Positions 32,442 to 44,409 of a DNA stretch of 64,000 nucleotides are shown one piece after another. Each line of letters opens with the position of its first letter. The stretch's first letter is position 1. The notes under the pieces were generated by a model. That model had not been told where the DNA came from. It saw only the letters and a list, made by a program, of their open reading frames with translations, and searched no databases. The translations under genes were made by a program, and so were the position numbers. The stretch comes from Bidens hawaiensis (Eukaryota > Streptophyta > Magnoliopsida > Asterales > Asteraceae): assembly GCA_021521415.1 (NCBI GenBank), contig JAIQDT010000234.1, forward strand, positions 1,691,001-1,755,000. The letters run 5' to 3'.

Positions 32442-35329
32442 CGAGCTTGACGGCCACAGATTCTGAGGAGAAACGGGTGGATGATATCTCGGTGGTACGC
32501 GAATTTCCACAAGTTTTCCCAGAAGAACTTCCTGGATTACCGCCAACCCGACAGGTCGAATTCAGAATCGATTTAATACCTCAAGCTGGCCCTGTTGCTA
32601 AAGCACCCTACCGACTTGCACCGTCCGAGATGCAAGAATTATCCAATCAGTTGCAAGAATTGTTGGATAAAGGATTTATACGTCCTAGACATTCCCCGTG
32701 GGGTGCACCTGTATTATTCGTGAAAAAGAAGGACGGGAGCCTTAGAATGTGCATCGATTACAGGGAGTTGAACAAGTTAACAATCAAGAATAGGTACCCT
32801 CTTCCCCGAATCGATGATCTGTTTGACCAGCTGCAAGGTGCGAGCTATTTCTCAAAAATCGATCTTAGATCGGGATACCATCAGGTTAGAATTCAGGAAG
32901 AAGATATCCCAAAAACCGCATTCCGGACTCGCTACGGCCATTACGAGTTCTTAGTTATGCCTTTCGGACTAACAAATGCACCGGCAGTGTTCATGGACCT
33001 CATGAATTGAGTCTGTAAACCCTACCTCGACAAATTCGCCATCGTGTTTATTGACGATATTTTGATCTACTCGAAAAGTAAAGAAGAGCACGAGCAACAC
33101 TTAAGAATAATTTTAGAGCTTCTGAATCAGGAGAAGTTGTATGCAAAATTCTCCAAGTGTAACTTCTGGTTACAAGAAGTGCAATTCCCCGGTCACGTCG
33201 TAAACCATCAAGGAATACACGTTGATCCGAGTAAGGTTGAAGCAATTAAGAATAGGCAAACGCTTAAATCGCCAAAGGAAATCCGCCAATTCTTAGGCTT
33301 AGCTGGATATTATCGTCGATTTATAGAGAACTTTTCCAGCATCGCCCAACCTTTAACTCTCCTGACTCAAAAGGATCGAAAGTATGAATGGGGAGAAGAG
33401 CCAGAAACGGCGTTTCAAACGTTAAAGCAAAAATTGTGCCAAGCGCCGATTTTAAGTCTCCCCGATGGAGACGATGGTTTTGTCGCATATTGTGACGCGT
33501 CGCGTAGAGGGTTAGGATGCGTGTTGATGCAGAATAATAAGGTTATAGCCTATGCTTCCCGACAGTTAAAAGTACACGAGAAAAATTACACTACTCACGA
33601 CTTAGAACTGGGAGCGGTTATCTTCGCACTTAAAATCTGGAGACATTATCTCTACGGTACGAAGTGCACCATCTTCACCGATCATAAAAGTTTGCAGCAC
33701 ATATTCGATCAGAAAGAACTGAATATGAGGCAACGAAGATGGGTCGAGTTGTTAAGCGATTATGACTGTGACATCCGTTATCACCCCGGCAAGGCTAACG
33801 TCGTAGCCGATGCCTTGAGTAGGAAAGATCGGGTTAAGCCATTGCGAGTGCGAGCACTGGGGATGATAGTCCAGTCGAATCTTTCAGACCTGATTCGAGT
33901 CGCTCAACGTGAGGCGTTGAAAGAGGAACAATTGGAAAATGAGAGACTTTACGGTGATGAGAAGAATTTCGAACAGCACGTGGACAAAATTCTCTATTTC
34001 AAAAATCGGGTTTGGATCCCGACCCTCCATGACCTTCGTGAATTAATCATGGATGAAGCGCATAGATCGAAATATTTCATACATCCGGGATCGGATAAGA
34101 TGTACAAGGATGTGAAGGAGTTCTACTGGTGGCCGGTTATGAAAAAGGACATAGCAACGTATGTCGGTAAGTGCACGACTTGTTCGAGAGTTAAGGCGGA
34201 GCACCAAAAACCCTCGGGGATGTTACAACAACCAGAAATTCCCAAATGGAAGTGGGAGCAAATCACGATGGATTTTGTGACACATCTTCCTAAAACGTCC
34301 CGAGGACATGATGCAATTTGTGTAATCGTAGATCGATTAACCAAGTCGGCACATTTTATCCCGATTAGGAATAATTATAACACTGAGAGACTTGCGCAGA
34401 TTTATATAAATGAAATTGTTTCTCGTCATGGGATACCCATCTCAATCATCTCCGATCGGGATAGCCATTTCACCTCCAATCTTTGGCAAGCTGTGCAAGA
34501 AGCGCTGGGAATGCGCATTGATCTAAGCACAACTTACCACCCTCAGACCGATGGTCAGTCTGAGAGGACCATCCAAACCCTGGAGGATTTGCTTCGTGCA
34601 TGCGTACTGGATTTTAAGGGAAATTGGGATCAACATCTCCCACTCGTTGAATTTTCCTATAATAACAGTTACCATAGCAGTATAAAGGCAGCGCCTTACG
34701 AAGCATTGTATGGTCGGAAGTGCCGATCACCACTCTGCTGGACTGAAGTGGGCGACACTCAGGTTATTAGATCAGACCTAGTCCAGAAAACGACCAGCAA
34801 AATCCTTGAAATTAGGAACAATCTGAAGGCCGCGCGGGATCGGCAGAAGAGTTATGCCGATACCCGTAGAAAACCGTTGTCGTTTGAGAAATGTGATAAA
34901 GTGTATTTGAAGGTATCACCTTGGAAGGGTGTAGTTAGATTTGGAAAGGCGGGGAAGTTAACCCCGAGATATATTGGACCATTCAATATTACTGCAAAAA
35001 TCGGTCCCGTAGCATACCGATTAGAACTACCCGATGAACTGAGTGCAGTTCACAACGTGTTTCACGTATCGAACTTGAAAAGATGTCTGGCGGATGAGAT
35101 ATCGGTGTTACCTTTAGAGGGTGTCCAAATAAGTGATAAGCTCAATTTTGTAGAGGAACCCATAGAAATAGTAGACGGGAAAATCAAGCAACTTAGACAC
35201 AATAAGATTTCGTTGGTCAAAGTTAGATGGAATTCGCAACGAGGCCCAGAATATACATGGGAACGAAAGGACGAATTCCGGAAGAAATACCCCTATCTAT
35301 TTCCTCAAAAGGAAGGAGTCGACACGTAA
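32426..35329 (+). pseudogene. RT, RNaseH, integrase and chromodomain (element F)
   Basis: [76 protein letters not shown]; active-site [10 protein letters not shown] (33047 on). TGA at 33008-33010 replaces a CGA kept in G. From 33044 to 35329 the frame is open for 762 codons. RNase[50 protein letters not shown]. Integrase zinc finger EAHRSKYFIHPG and CTTCSRVK; core [34 protein letters not shown] motif [13 protein letters not shown]. Chromodomain [19 protein letters not shown] near the C-terminus. Catalytic residues look intact. Confidence 0.92.
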
Positions 35330-35353
35330 AATTTCGAGGACGAAATTTCTGTT

Positions 35354-35365
35354 ACGGGGGGAGAA
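35354..35365 (+). other. Polypurine tract of element F
   Basis: Acggggggagaa directly before the 3' LTR. It is identical in element G (57067-57078). Confidence 0.85.
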
Positions 35366-38300
35366 TGTAACGATTCCGGCAAAATCAGGTATACCCTAGC
35401 CGGTATATACTATTTATGTGTTATTTAATAAGGAATATATGAATTATAATGCGTTGATACGAGTATGTATGATTCACAGTACGGATTATACTCGATTATA
35501 CAGTTAATCGTATTGGAAATACGATCAACCGATTAACGGTTGTTGAAACCCGAACGAATCGAGGATTACATTATAGACGAGATATATGATATTTAGTGAT
35601 GTTTACGAAGTATTAAAGCTTCGGGATAAGTGAATTAAAGCACAGAAAAAGAATTTTCGATTTAATGGTACGTCGGTACGTTAAACGGAACCTTTAATAC
35701 CAAACCGAGCAAGAGACAATCGATCAAGCCGAAAAAGATGCGCAATTATTAATAATATGATGTTTTAAGTTAATAAATGTCATGGTTTAAGTTTTTAAAG
35801 TTTTTAAATCGGTTTTATATAAATCTCCATTTTTAAGCCGAAAACGACCGTTTTAGCCTCGTTTTAAGTTAAATTAAACATTTAACCGAAAAACAAACTG
35901 AACCAGATTATCCAAAACATTATCCGGATTGCCAAAATCCAAATTTGTGGCTAGGAATGGAAAGGTGGGTCCCACCCCACCCCCCTCTTTGGTCCGATCG
36001 GATAAGGGGGTATAACCCCTTGTCTTGTTGTTTTTTTTTTACAAAACATTCAAGATTCTTCATCTCCTCTCCATTTTATGATCCAAAAACCCGAGATTGT
36101 AGCAAGAAAAACAAGGTAAAGATCGAATTATTTACGTTTTCATCTTCGTTTCTTGAGTTTATTTGCAAGAAAATGAGGTTTCAAAGATGAAAACCGATTC
36201 TTGCATGATCAAGTGATGTATACGGGTTATACAAGGGATCTTGGTCCAAGAAAGGAGTTAAACGAGCCAAAAACGAATTTTTACGGTTTAAACTTTAGTT
36301 TTGAAACAATAACCGGAACTATAGTGTAAGAGGCTTGATGGTGAGTGTAACTTGCTTGGTATTGTGGTATGTTGGTTGTAGGTTCTGTATTTAGTGGTAG
36401 ATAAGGCGGAAAGACAAGTTTGTAGCTTGTAGTGGCGGAAAACAAAAGGTATATTCGGTTTATTTTCGGTTATGAGTGTTTTGGACAGATTGTGGTACGT
36501 TTAGAGTTAGGCTACGAAATTTCACAGAGATGATCTACACATGAAAATATGAGATCTGTGAAAATTTGGTAATTTTTGGACAAAGAATGAATATTTGGTG
36601 AATTTAATGCTCGGTTTTGGTTAAAAATGGTGAAAAATAGTTAAGTATCATGAGAAATTCTGGAAAATTCCAGATAAGGTTTTTATAACATTTAAAAGTC
36701 ACACACAAAATTTTAGGTCCGTTGGAGAAGTCTAAGTAGGCTTTTCGGTTAAACGAGTTCTAGGGTTTTCTAGCTCGGTTTTAGTGAAAATGGCATGTAA
36801 AAAGAGATTTTGGTTCTTGAAAAATTACAGGGGACTATGGGCATGGCAGGGGTCATCCAGGAAAAATTTGGGATTTTTCTAAGGTCGTTTGGTATTTACG
36901 ACATATTTAGTGTTTAAATGGTGTTTAAAAATAGATAAATAAATTTTAAATATAAAAAATTAATTCTGGAAATATTTTTATAAAATTCCACACTATCAAA
37001 AAGTGATTTGTGCAAAATTTCAAGATCCGAGATTAAACGGATAATTATTTGTGCTAAAAAGAAAATAAAAACAAACTTTTAAAGCTTAAAACGCGTAAAC
37101 CGGTAAAGTTCGCCTAAACGAGCTGACTGGTGTATAAAAACCTTAAAAATGAACTATTTTCATATAACTGAGTTAAACAAGTAAAAATAAATCATCCGAA
37201 AATAATTCGGATGATTTGAGTAATTTTATCCGATTTAACAGTTTCCGGTACACTAAAGACGGAAACGAGTCCCGCGGCCAATCGGGGCGTCTAAACCGAG
37301 CTCTAATTTCACAACTTTAATTAAATTATCAGTCAACAACTATTTTCGGGTCGTGTGTGACCAAACTCATTTTTGAAACGTAAAAACGGATAACCGTGCT
37401 AGGCACGCAAAACGGGGAAAACGAACTAATAGCAATTTTAACGATTGAACTCTAAACGATATCACAATCTGAGTCCGGAGAAGTGTTTCTGGGTTAACAT
37501 TGCCCCCGGAACGGGTACAGTACTGGGTTAACAGTGTCCCCAGAGGTACCGGTTAGCACGGTTAAAGTTATATTAATAGTGATTGTATAGTAACGAACTT
37601 AGGGATCGTATTACATATCCGGATTAGTAGCTGCGTACTGTGTTACCTGCTTGTTTACGATAAGGTGAGATTCACGAGCCCCTTTTTCTGAACTGTTTTT
37701 AAATATTTTCCCGGGGCGGAAAGCATGTTACTATTAAAATGTTTAAGTACATACTGAACGCATGGATTTGCGTGAATTTATATATATTTTATTGTACGGG
37801 AATCGTACGGAAATGTACTAAGATGGTAATTGTCTAAGTTGCTAACATTGTAAGGCCCCGTAACACGAGTGATTAGCTAAAAGCCGGTAGAGTGTGAATA
37901 GTACTATTGGTCTGACAAACCCAACTGGTCCGGCATGGATTTGCTGATGTTTCCCAGCCAGTTGCACATGTCTATTTTGTTGTTATATATTTTGCTATGT
38001 AATGTTACGCATAGCGGTTTGGGGCAGGTTCGTGGGCGGAGTATGCCACGGGGTTGTGTGTGGATAGTCAGAGGTTTTACTTGTGGGCTCAGCATAATTA
38101 CATCGCTAATATATGATCATTATAATAATTTGTCACTGTTTATTTAAAATAGTGAAACTCACCAACTATTCGTAGTTGACTCGTTTTCTTTACATGCTTT
38201 TTAGGTACCCACAAACTGGAATAATTGCTACATGCTTGACGATGCGTGCTTTATGTGGAAGTTTAATGATCGTTTTGTATTAAATATGTTAATGTACTGT

Positions 38301-38461
38301 TGGTGAAACTGATGTGTTAACGCCTAGACGGTAACTAAACTCGGAACATGTAATATGGTGTAAATTAATGTAGTGGTGTTTTCTTTATAAGCAATGCTGT
38401 TGATATCAGACGTGTCTGTTGCATCCCGTTTACGTTTCCGCTGCGGTTACGGGGTGTTACA
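35366..38461 (+). repeat. 3' LTR of element F
   Basis: 3096 bp with the same ends as 26208-29302. A perfect 12-bp stem (37189-37200 with 37206-37217) around the loop aataa. The LTR ends against the second half of E and the TGTTT duplication. Confidence 0.93.
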
Positions 38462-39971
38462 TGTTTTGAGTGAGGTTTTTGCATCAAAATCCCACTAGGT
38501 ATGATATGTACATCATATTATAATTTCATGGCCAATCGAGGTGTTTAGGTCGGTCAATCGATTTTAGTTCGAAAACTAGGGTTTACCGGGTGTAGGATTG
38601 ACAATTGTTGAGTTTGATTCGTTAATTGATCGGATGACCAACCGAATCAATTTGTACAGCCCTAGGGGGTTTAGGGGCTGTGGAAAAATTAATTTTTTGA
38701 TGCTTGGGGCTGTTTTGGTTAGTGCTTCGTCAATCGAGTCGGCGGTGCGCGAATTTTCATTTTAATGTTAAAGTGAGAGTTGTAAAAAAGAACCGTCAAC
38801 CCTATCAACTCGGGTGACATAATCATGATGAATGAAAATACTAAAATGGGAATTTGGTCCATTTGGGGCTGATTCGTTTAACAAATTGTTTTAAGGTTTA
38901 TTACGTCCGTATTCGACTCGATTTGATTACCTTGGGCCAGGTGTTGGGCCTTGGGCCAAGTTGTCGGGCATTGGGCCAAAGTGTTGGGCTTGAACGGCCC
39001 ATTAGGCAAGAGTGTTCTTACGGTCTAGTTTAGTAACGCGTTGTGTATAATTTACAGGCCCTTGCTTGTGATTGTGCACTTAGGGATTTCCTAGCTCGTT
39101 GCAGGTGTTCAATTGATTTCAGGTGAGTTTATGATGCCCTTTTTACTCTTTTAAATTTTGGGCAAACATGCACACCTAAGTGTTTTCTTACTTGATGAAA
39201 TGTTTTAAACGATTTTATATAGGCTTGCTAGTATATGGTAGGCCTTGGGATGTTAAATATATATATATATACACACACATTATTGCTTGGCCTATATTTG
39301 GCGATGTTGTAGTCGTTTCGACTAGTGATGTTTCATATGCCTACTTTGTGTTTGCATGCGTTGATGTTACGTGTTTGGGTTGTACGAGCGGGTTGTACGT
39401 TTGCTCGACCCTGATGTTATACATGGATGTTATATATATATTGTCATATATATAGGGATGTACTTGAAATGATGTTTATATATACATTTTGTATATGTAT
39501 GTATGAGAATGTTTAGTTTTCGGTAATGATGATTTAATGGATGCACTCTTTTATTTTTACACTTTTGGTATGGCTATGATAGTTGTTACTACTGATATTA
39601 TTTACTTAAAACTTGAATTCACTCAGCTCAAGCTGACTTTGTGTGCATGCTAGTGTGAGTTTTAGGTTAGGAAGAGGATGCCTTATCGCTTGGACGTGCA
39701 CGAAGCTACTTGGACGGTGATGGGCATACGTGGATGGAAGAATGTAATTTGAACAATTTTATTTTAAATGGTTTTATGAATTATATTTAAAAGTTGGTTT
39801 TGGGCCAAATTCCCGGGTTTTAGGGAACTTACTTCACTAGTTATGTTTTCCGCTGAATTTACACTCTGAGATGTTTATTTTAATGGAAGAAACCGTTTCC
39901 AAGTTTTAATTATTTTAATAAGTATTTGTATGAATACCAACTGTGGGGCTCCCGGGGTTCGGGGCCTTACA
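38462..39971 (+). repeat. Second half of solo LTR E
   Basis: It resumes with tgttttgagtgagg and runs through gtttaggtcggtcaatcg, ggtctagtttagtaacg, gcttggacgtgcacgaagc and gttcggggccttaca, all in the same order as 13210-14694 of C. Short AT and CA runs near 39256-39285. No gene. Confidence 0.88.
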
Positions 39972-40111
39972 AGAAAGCTAGCTCCAAAATTGGAAGGTCC
40001 TTATTTGATCGACCAGAAGCAAGCAAATGGGCCTATAGGTCAACTACTATGAAAGGTGTTCCTTTACCAAGAACTTGGAATGCTATTCATCTCAAGGCAA
40101 ATTTCAACTAA
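39972..40111 (+). pseudogene. C-terminal end of Tat integrase (element D)
   Basis: Reading resumes as KLAPKLEGPYLIDQKQANGA, then STTMKGVPLPRTWNAIHLK, ending KANFN and a stop at 40109-40111. This is the GKLAP.WEGPY ... PRTWN..LK tail of Tat pol. The 5 bases AGAAA that repeat at 25774 are the E target duplication. It proves that 22729-25778 and this segment are one element. Confidence 0.88.
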
Positions 40112-41454
40112 TATCCTTAACTGGTATGTTCATATCCTCAACATTTCCGGATAAAGGTATGTTTTTTCCTAATATATCTTTAAATTCTTACATATTTTAC
40201 CTTTATTATTTCTTTATCAAGTTACTGATTTAAGTATCGGAGGGGTGCTAGCCAGGCTAACACCCACCCCTCATCAAGATATAAGTGTTTTGCAAATATC
40301 CTGAGGATACATTATCTTGACAAAAGTAAGAGGTTGATCACCTCACACACGAACATGATATCCCTAATATTTTTTAAGATTCAATGATCTTCACCTTTCT
40401 ATCGAATTTGGTAACACCCTGCCTGGAGCGCACGATATACGAATATAGGTCGAGGCAGCCGGACCAGACCAGCTGATAATTCTGTTGTTGTTGGCTATAG
40501 ATCGGATCCTTAAGATAAGTGGCAGACGTGTCACACATACGTTTCTAAGGTTTATAACATTTTCATGTTATCTAAGGTTTCGGCACTTTCATGTCGCTCA
40601 CGTTTGGGATTTTCCCCAGTTTTATCTAAGGTTTAAACATTTTCATGCCTCTCAAGTAAGGCCTTCTTGCAAGCATAACGGGTTTACCCAGTCAAGGCTT
40701 TATCGCCAGATTTGTGTTTGCTAGATTATAGAATGGCCAAGTCAGTAGGTGGAAAAGTGCTACTTAATTATTTTTAGCTCGAAGAGCACAAATTCTGAAA
40801 GCATGATGCAAAAATAATCAACACTTGGGGACATCGCATGTAAGTTTGTCTGCAAGTATCCACTACAAAGGTACTCCTTTACACTTAGTTTTATTATACA
40901 TTTTATTTTCAAGATATGATCTTTCGGCTTAATTGTGACAACTCTCATTTATATAAGTTTTAAGGATAAATTATCCTTAAGATATTTTATTTTAGAACAT
41001 AATAGGTTTTAAAGATATATTTTCTGGATATATTATCCTTAAGATATTTTATTCTAAAATATGATAAGTTTTAGAGATATGTTTTCTTGGTATGTTATCC
41101 CAAACATGTTCCATTTAAAAGTTAAGTCTTAAAATATTTCTTGGATATATTATGTTTTGGATATCCTAAAGCAAGTCATGATAACCTATCTAAAAATTTC
41201 ACAAATAAAACATGATATAAAGCCGAAAGATTATGTCATTACTAACGAAAAGTGCTGGAAATTAAAAACAATGCCAAGGCGTTGTTGGAATGTCAAAGTT
41301 CATCATAACATGGGCTTCGTCTTGAAACTTAAGATCCCTCCACCCATGTTTCCATATTATCCTAAGTATCATTGTTTAAAACAGAAAGTAAAATTGTTCA
41401 ATATACTACCACAAACGATCATCAAACATAAAAAAACAATCATAAAAACCGGGC
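40112..41454 (+). other. AT-rich 3' region of element D, no + strand gene
   Basis: Between the pol stop and the antisense gene. It contains three diverged copies of a ctaaggttt...catttTCATG-like unit (about 40540-40650). It also has a tandem repeat of about 63 bp around ttatccttaagatatttta (40970 on) and many tatcct/aggata words, some palindromic (atatcctgaggatac near 40300). No protein family is recognised. Confidence 0.5.
40968..41100. repeat. About 63-bp tandem repeat, two diverged copies
   Basis: The block ttatccttaagatatttta recurs with spacing of about 63 bp (near 40970 and 41033), followed in each copy by taa-or-ataggttttaaagatat-type sequence and gatat/ttttct. A third, partial copy may start near 41095. 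Confidence 0.6.
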
Positions 41455-43075
41455 TCAGGCCTTGTCTTTATCACCATCATCGCCCAGTTGATCACCATCA
41501 TCCACCGCCTTAGCCACTTCCTTCACCGCCTCATCCGCTGCCTTGTCCACTATGCTTGGCCCCGATTCTTCCACATTTTCTCCACTCAGTTCCGCCACGA
41601 TCTTCTCCCAAGCCGCCACGTCACAAAAGGGAGAGTCCAGGCCAGCATCCTTAGCCTCCTTAGCCATCCTGAGCCGGGATTAGAATATGGAGATAGCCGC
41701 TGATTTCTTAGCCCCATCCGTGACCTCCTGGATCCTCACCAAGCAATCCGCCTCCTGATGAACCAGCTCCCTTCTAGCTAGCTAATGCGAGCTCCATCTT
41801 CATATCTTCGAGCTCTTTGGTTTTCTTCTAGAGAAGGCTTGTCTTAGAGGTCCTGATCTTTCATCAATTCAGCAAAACGAATATGGGATTCATGGAGTTC
41901 TAGGATCATGGAGGCAAACCTGGAGGAGAGAAACTCAAGACCCTGCCAAGATAAGAAATAGTCAGCATATATTATCTTCAGGATATAGGATACGTTAAAG
42001 AAATAAGTATACCTTTTGTGTCTTGTTCGTAGCTTCGTGGAAGTCAATATCGTGCACAGGGGTGGAATCAGAGACCTCTTGGTTTTTCCTCTTCTTTGAA
42101 CCCTTAACATGGCTGCTTTCCGGCCTGGGCAGAGAACTCGAGACGAATTCCTTTATGAGGAGCTGTGGGTTGACACCATGTTCTCAATATCTTCAAGACC
42201 AAAAATGGCAGCAGTCTTACCTGTTGAACTAGAGTTCAGTATCTCTAAACCCTTAACCCTTATGACTAATATATTGTTGCTTTGTTACCAGACATATCGG
42301 ACTCCTCTGAGCGGGATGGATCTTGAATGTTTGATTGAAAGTGGAAGGTCCTTTCTTCTTCGTCTATGAGATAGAACGAGTTCACCATATTCCTGGTTTG
42401 TCTGCCTAGGGAGCGATCTCGAAAATTTCAGAGCTGCAAAAAAGTCAAGAAAAGAAGCAAGCATATTAGTATGATACGATTCAGCATACTGTCTTCGGGA
42501 TAACATATCCTACTTTTTGTAACCCAAAGATAAGGAAGGCTTCTGGGATCTGGAAGAGAATCCCTTTTAACGAAGAAAAACTGTTTCTTCCACTGGTCAT
42601 TGTTCTAATTATTCTTCAAAACAAGAGGGGTTCTATTTGACTACATCTTAAGAAGATATCGAGAAGAGCCATGGCTACGAAGGTCATACACAAAGGCCAG
42701 TTCTGAAAGGGTAAAGTCTAAAGCATGGTCAGTATTCAACCTTTCAAGCATGAACAAGTTTCTCCAAACCATAGGCATTGCTTGGATATAACTAAGGCCG
42801 GTCTTCCTAAAAAAGTTAGTGGTGAAAGCTAGAAAGGGGTAAGTGAAGCCGATTTTAAAAGGAAAAAAAGGGAAGCAGATGCAGGATTTTGTAATCATAT
42901 CGGATCTGATTGAATGATCAAAAGGTCTAAAGACAGTTCCTGGTGGAAAACAGCCTTTGGCCCTTAGGTTAGCAATATCTGTATCATTAAACATACACGC
43001 CTCGCTGGCGGGATCTTTGAGGAGGTGTTGTTGAACGAAATCCTCATTGTCGGAAAACATAAGCTTCTTATTCAT
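41455..43075 (-). pseudogene. Antisense multi-exon gene of Tat element D
   Basis: Reverse strand from ATG 43075: MNKKLMFSDNEDFVQQHLL, PPGTVFRPFDHS, FFPFKIGFTYPFLAF, KTGLSYIQAMPMVWRNLFML; open to 42641. Further coding pieces lie at 42437-42285, 42110-42013, 41945-41847 and 41667-41455, the last Asp/Glu/Lys-rich. Intron-like GT-AG gaps are visible on this strand, for example about 42012-41946 (aaaag|gtatac ... ttggcag|ggt). Another acceptor, tttttgcag, ends near 42432. The N-terminal text resembles the 'putative gypsy-type transposon' domain found antisense in the 3' region of Tat elements such as Grande and RIRE2. A stop and frame changes between the pieces suggest decay. Function unknown. Confidence 0.6.
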
Positions 43076-43282
43076 GCTCGAAGATGAAAAGCAAAAAATG
43101 AGAGAAATGTACCTAGATAATGATCGGGTGGAAGTTAAAAATATTTATCCAAGATAAATAGGAGATAAATAATAGGTTCTGGAGGTCTTACAGATGACCG
43201 ACACGTGTTACATATCCATCCCACATGCAGAATTCAAAATTCAAAAAATCAACAGCTGCAAACCACTTTTACAACTGTCAAT

Positions 43283-43294
43283 TTTGGGGACAAT
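43283..43294 (+). other. Polypurine-like tract of element D
   Basis: Tttggggacaat just before TGTTAGG; it sets the LTR start at 43295. Confidence 0.6.
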
Positions 43295-43790
43295 TGTTAG
43301 GCATCGGATTTTTGATATCCAAGCAGGCGATATATTCAGGATAACTCCAGGATATAGTATCCTCCAAGCTACAAGTATCCTAAATATATTGTTATGCTAA
43401 CGGTTCAATCTATTTTCATTAGTGTTTACTAGGTCGTGCAACGTTCCCATGATCTCCTGAAGAATCGGACCACTACTCAACTACTTCAAAGAAAGCGTGC
43501 TTAATGGAAGTTATGTAAGTTAACGGCTAACTTGAAGTAGTCTCATATTTCCTGATTTTTAGGCATTATTGTTAGCTGAGTTTTTGTATAAATAGAGCTA
43601 AACCTTGGATCATTTCACAGTACACAACTCTCACGTTAGCTCTAGCAACACTGTGTAACACGATCCAAAGAGAAAAGCTCCACCACTTGTAACCTTTTTT
43701 TGATTATTAAAAAACTAGTGGTGATAGTTTTCACCGCCCGGGGTTTTTTTTCTTGTTATCCTTAGGATAACGGGTTTTTTCCTCGCAACA
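43295..43790 (+). repeat. 3' LTR of element D
   Basis: Starts TGTTAGGCATCGG. It ends either with CTCGCAACA at 43790 (giving TGTT...AACA inverted ends) or with GTGTCA at 43803. It contains a TATA box at 43587-43594 and cytosine-poor leader text. The palindrome gttatccttaggataac lies near 43755. The partner 5' LTR is outside the window, so no duplication can be tested. Confidence 0.65.
43587..43594 (+). promoter_or_regulatory. LTR TATA box (element D)
   Basis: Tataaata in the context tttttgtataaatagagc, about 200 bases before the LTR end. Confidence 0.6.
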
Positions 43791-43803
43791 AATCCTTGTG
43801 TCA

Positions 43804-44400
43804 GTACATTTTTATGTTCATTTCTGATCAAGCACCATACCTCACTTACTAATTTGGTTACAAAATTGCACTTGTTAATTTTTACCCAAAATAAGAACCC
43901 AATGGGCTTTGGGTTGTTTAATGGGCTTTTTGTGCTTCCCTATAAGTAGATGCGTTATATTTGTATTGGGGTTAAGTATATGACCAAATTTGTTAAGACT
44001 TATGTACCTAACGGTATATTGACAATAATTTTACGTGCATTGAAGTCCTAACTGTGTTTATTATTAATCATAGTATTCATTTTTGCTTATTCTTAAATCA
44101 CTATAACTACTAGATTCCGCCTAGTGGTTGTGTTACTTGATACAATATTGTTTAAAATTCATGGATTTAAGACTTAAAATTGATTCAGAGCCTTTAGAAC
44201 CTATTTATAGACTCAGTTTGATATCAAGGATTCAAGTAAACAATTATTAGAAGTTGTGTCTGTGATGAAGAACAAGTAACAACAAGTAGAGCATCTTCTT
44301 CGTGTATTTAGGAGTTATTATGGGAATAGAGATTAGGAGATAATCATAAAAATTTCGAATAATCTTGAGATCCCTAGGGTTTCGGGGTTAAAACTTTATC
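43804..44400. other. AT-rich sequence, no gene seen
   Basis: Between the LTR of D and the Copia relic. It includes ccaatgggctttgggttg and atgggctttt words common in plant intergenic DNA. Nothing coding or structured was recognised. Confidence 0.4.
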
Positions 44401-44409
44401 TTTAAAAAA

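Larger units (their letters stand above)
26208..38461 (+). mobile_element. Element F: full-length Tekay-type Gypsy inserted in E
   Basis: 12,254 bp with LTRs of 3095 and 3096 bp, primer site, a pre-gag gene, gag-pol and a purine tract. Flanking duplication TGTTT at 26203-26207 and 38462-38466. The two LTRs differ at roughly fifty places by eye (under 2%), so it is among the youngest insertions here. The chromodomain at the end of pol and the LTR length fit the Tekay/Del lineage of chromoviruses. Gag-pol is broken at three main points, so it is not autonomous as it stands. Confidence 0.93.
25779..39971 (+). mobile_element. Element E: solo LTR of the C family, interrupted by F
   Basis: 25779-26207 plus 38462-39971 together make a 1939-bp TG...CA LTR, against 1952 bp in C, with no internal region. 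Left end tgtaacacccgtaaaac; right end gttcggggccttaca. Flanking 5-bp duplication AGAAA at 25774-25778 and 39972-39976 shows a clean insertion, so this is recombination down to a solo LTR, not a fragment. Element F sits inside it. E is clearly diverged from both LTRs of C. Confidence 0.9.
22729..43803 (+). mobile_element. Element D: old Tat-lineage Gypsy, split by B and by E/F
   Basis: A pol with RT, RNaseH, a second archaeal-type RNaseH and integrase, read on the + strand, then a long 3' region with an antisense gene, a purine tract and one LTR. The double RNaseH and the antisense gene are hallmarks of the Tat lineage. The 5' part (LTR, gag, protease) is not in the window because B lies between. 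The body is interrupted again at 25778/39972 by E, with AGAAA duplicated. Stops and frameshifts throughout make it the oldest insertion here by nesting order. The right border is uncertain between 43790 and 43803. Confidence 0.85.
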
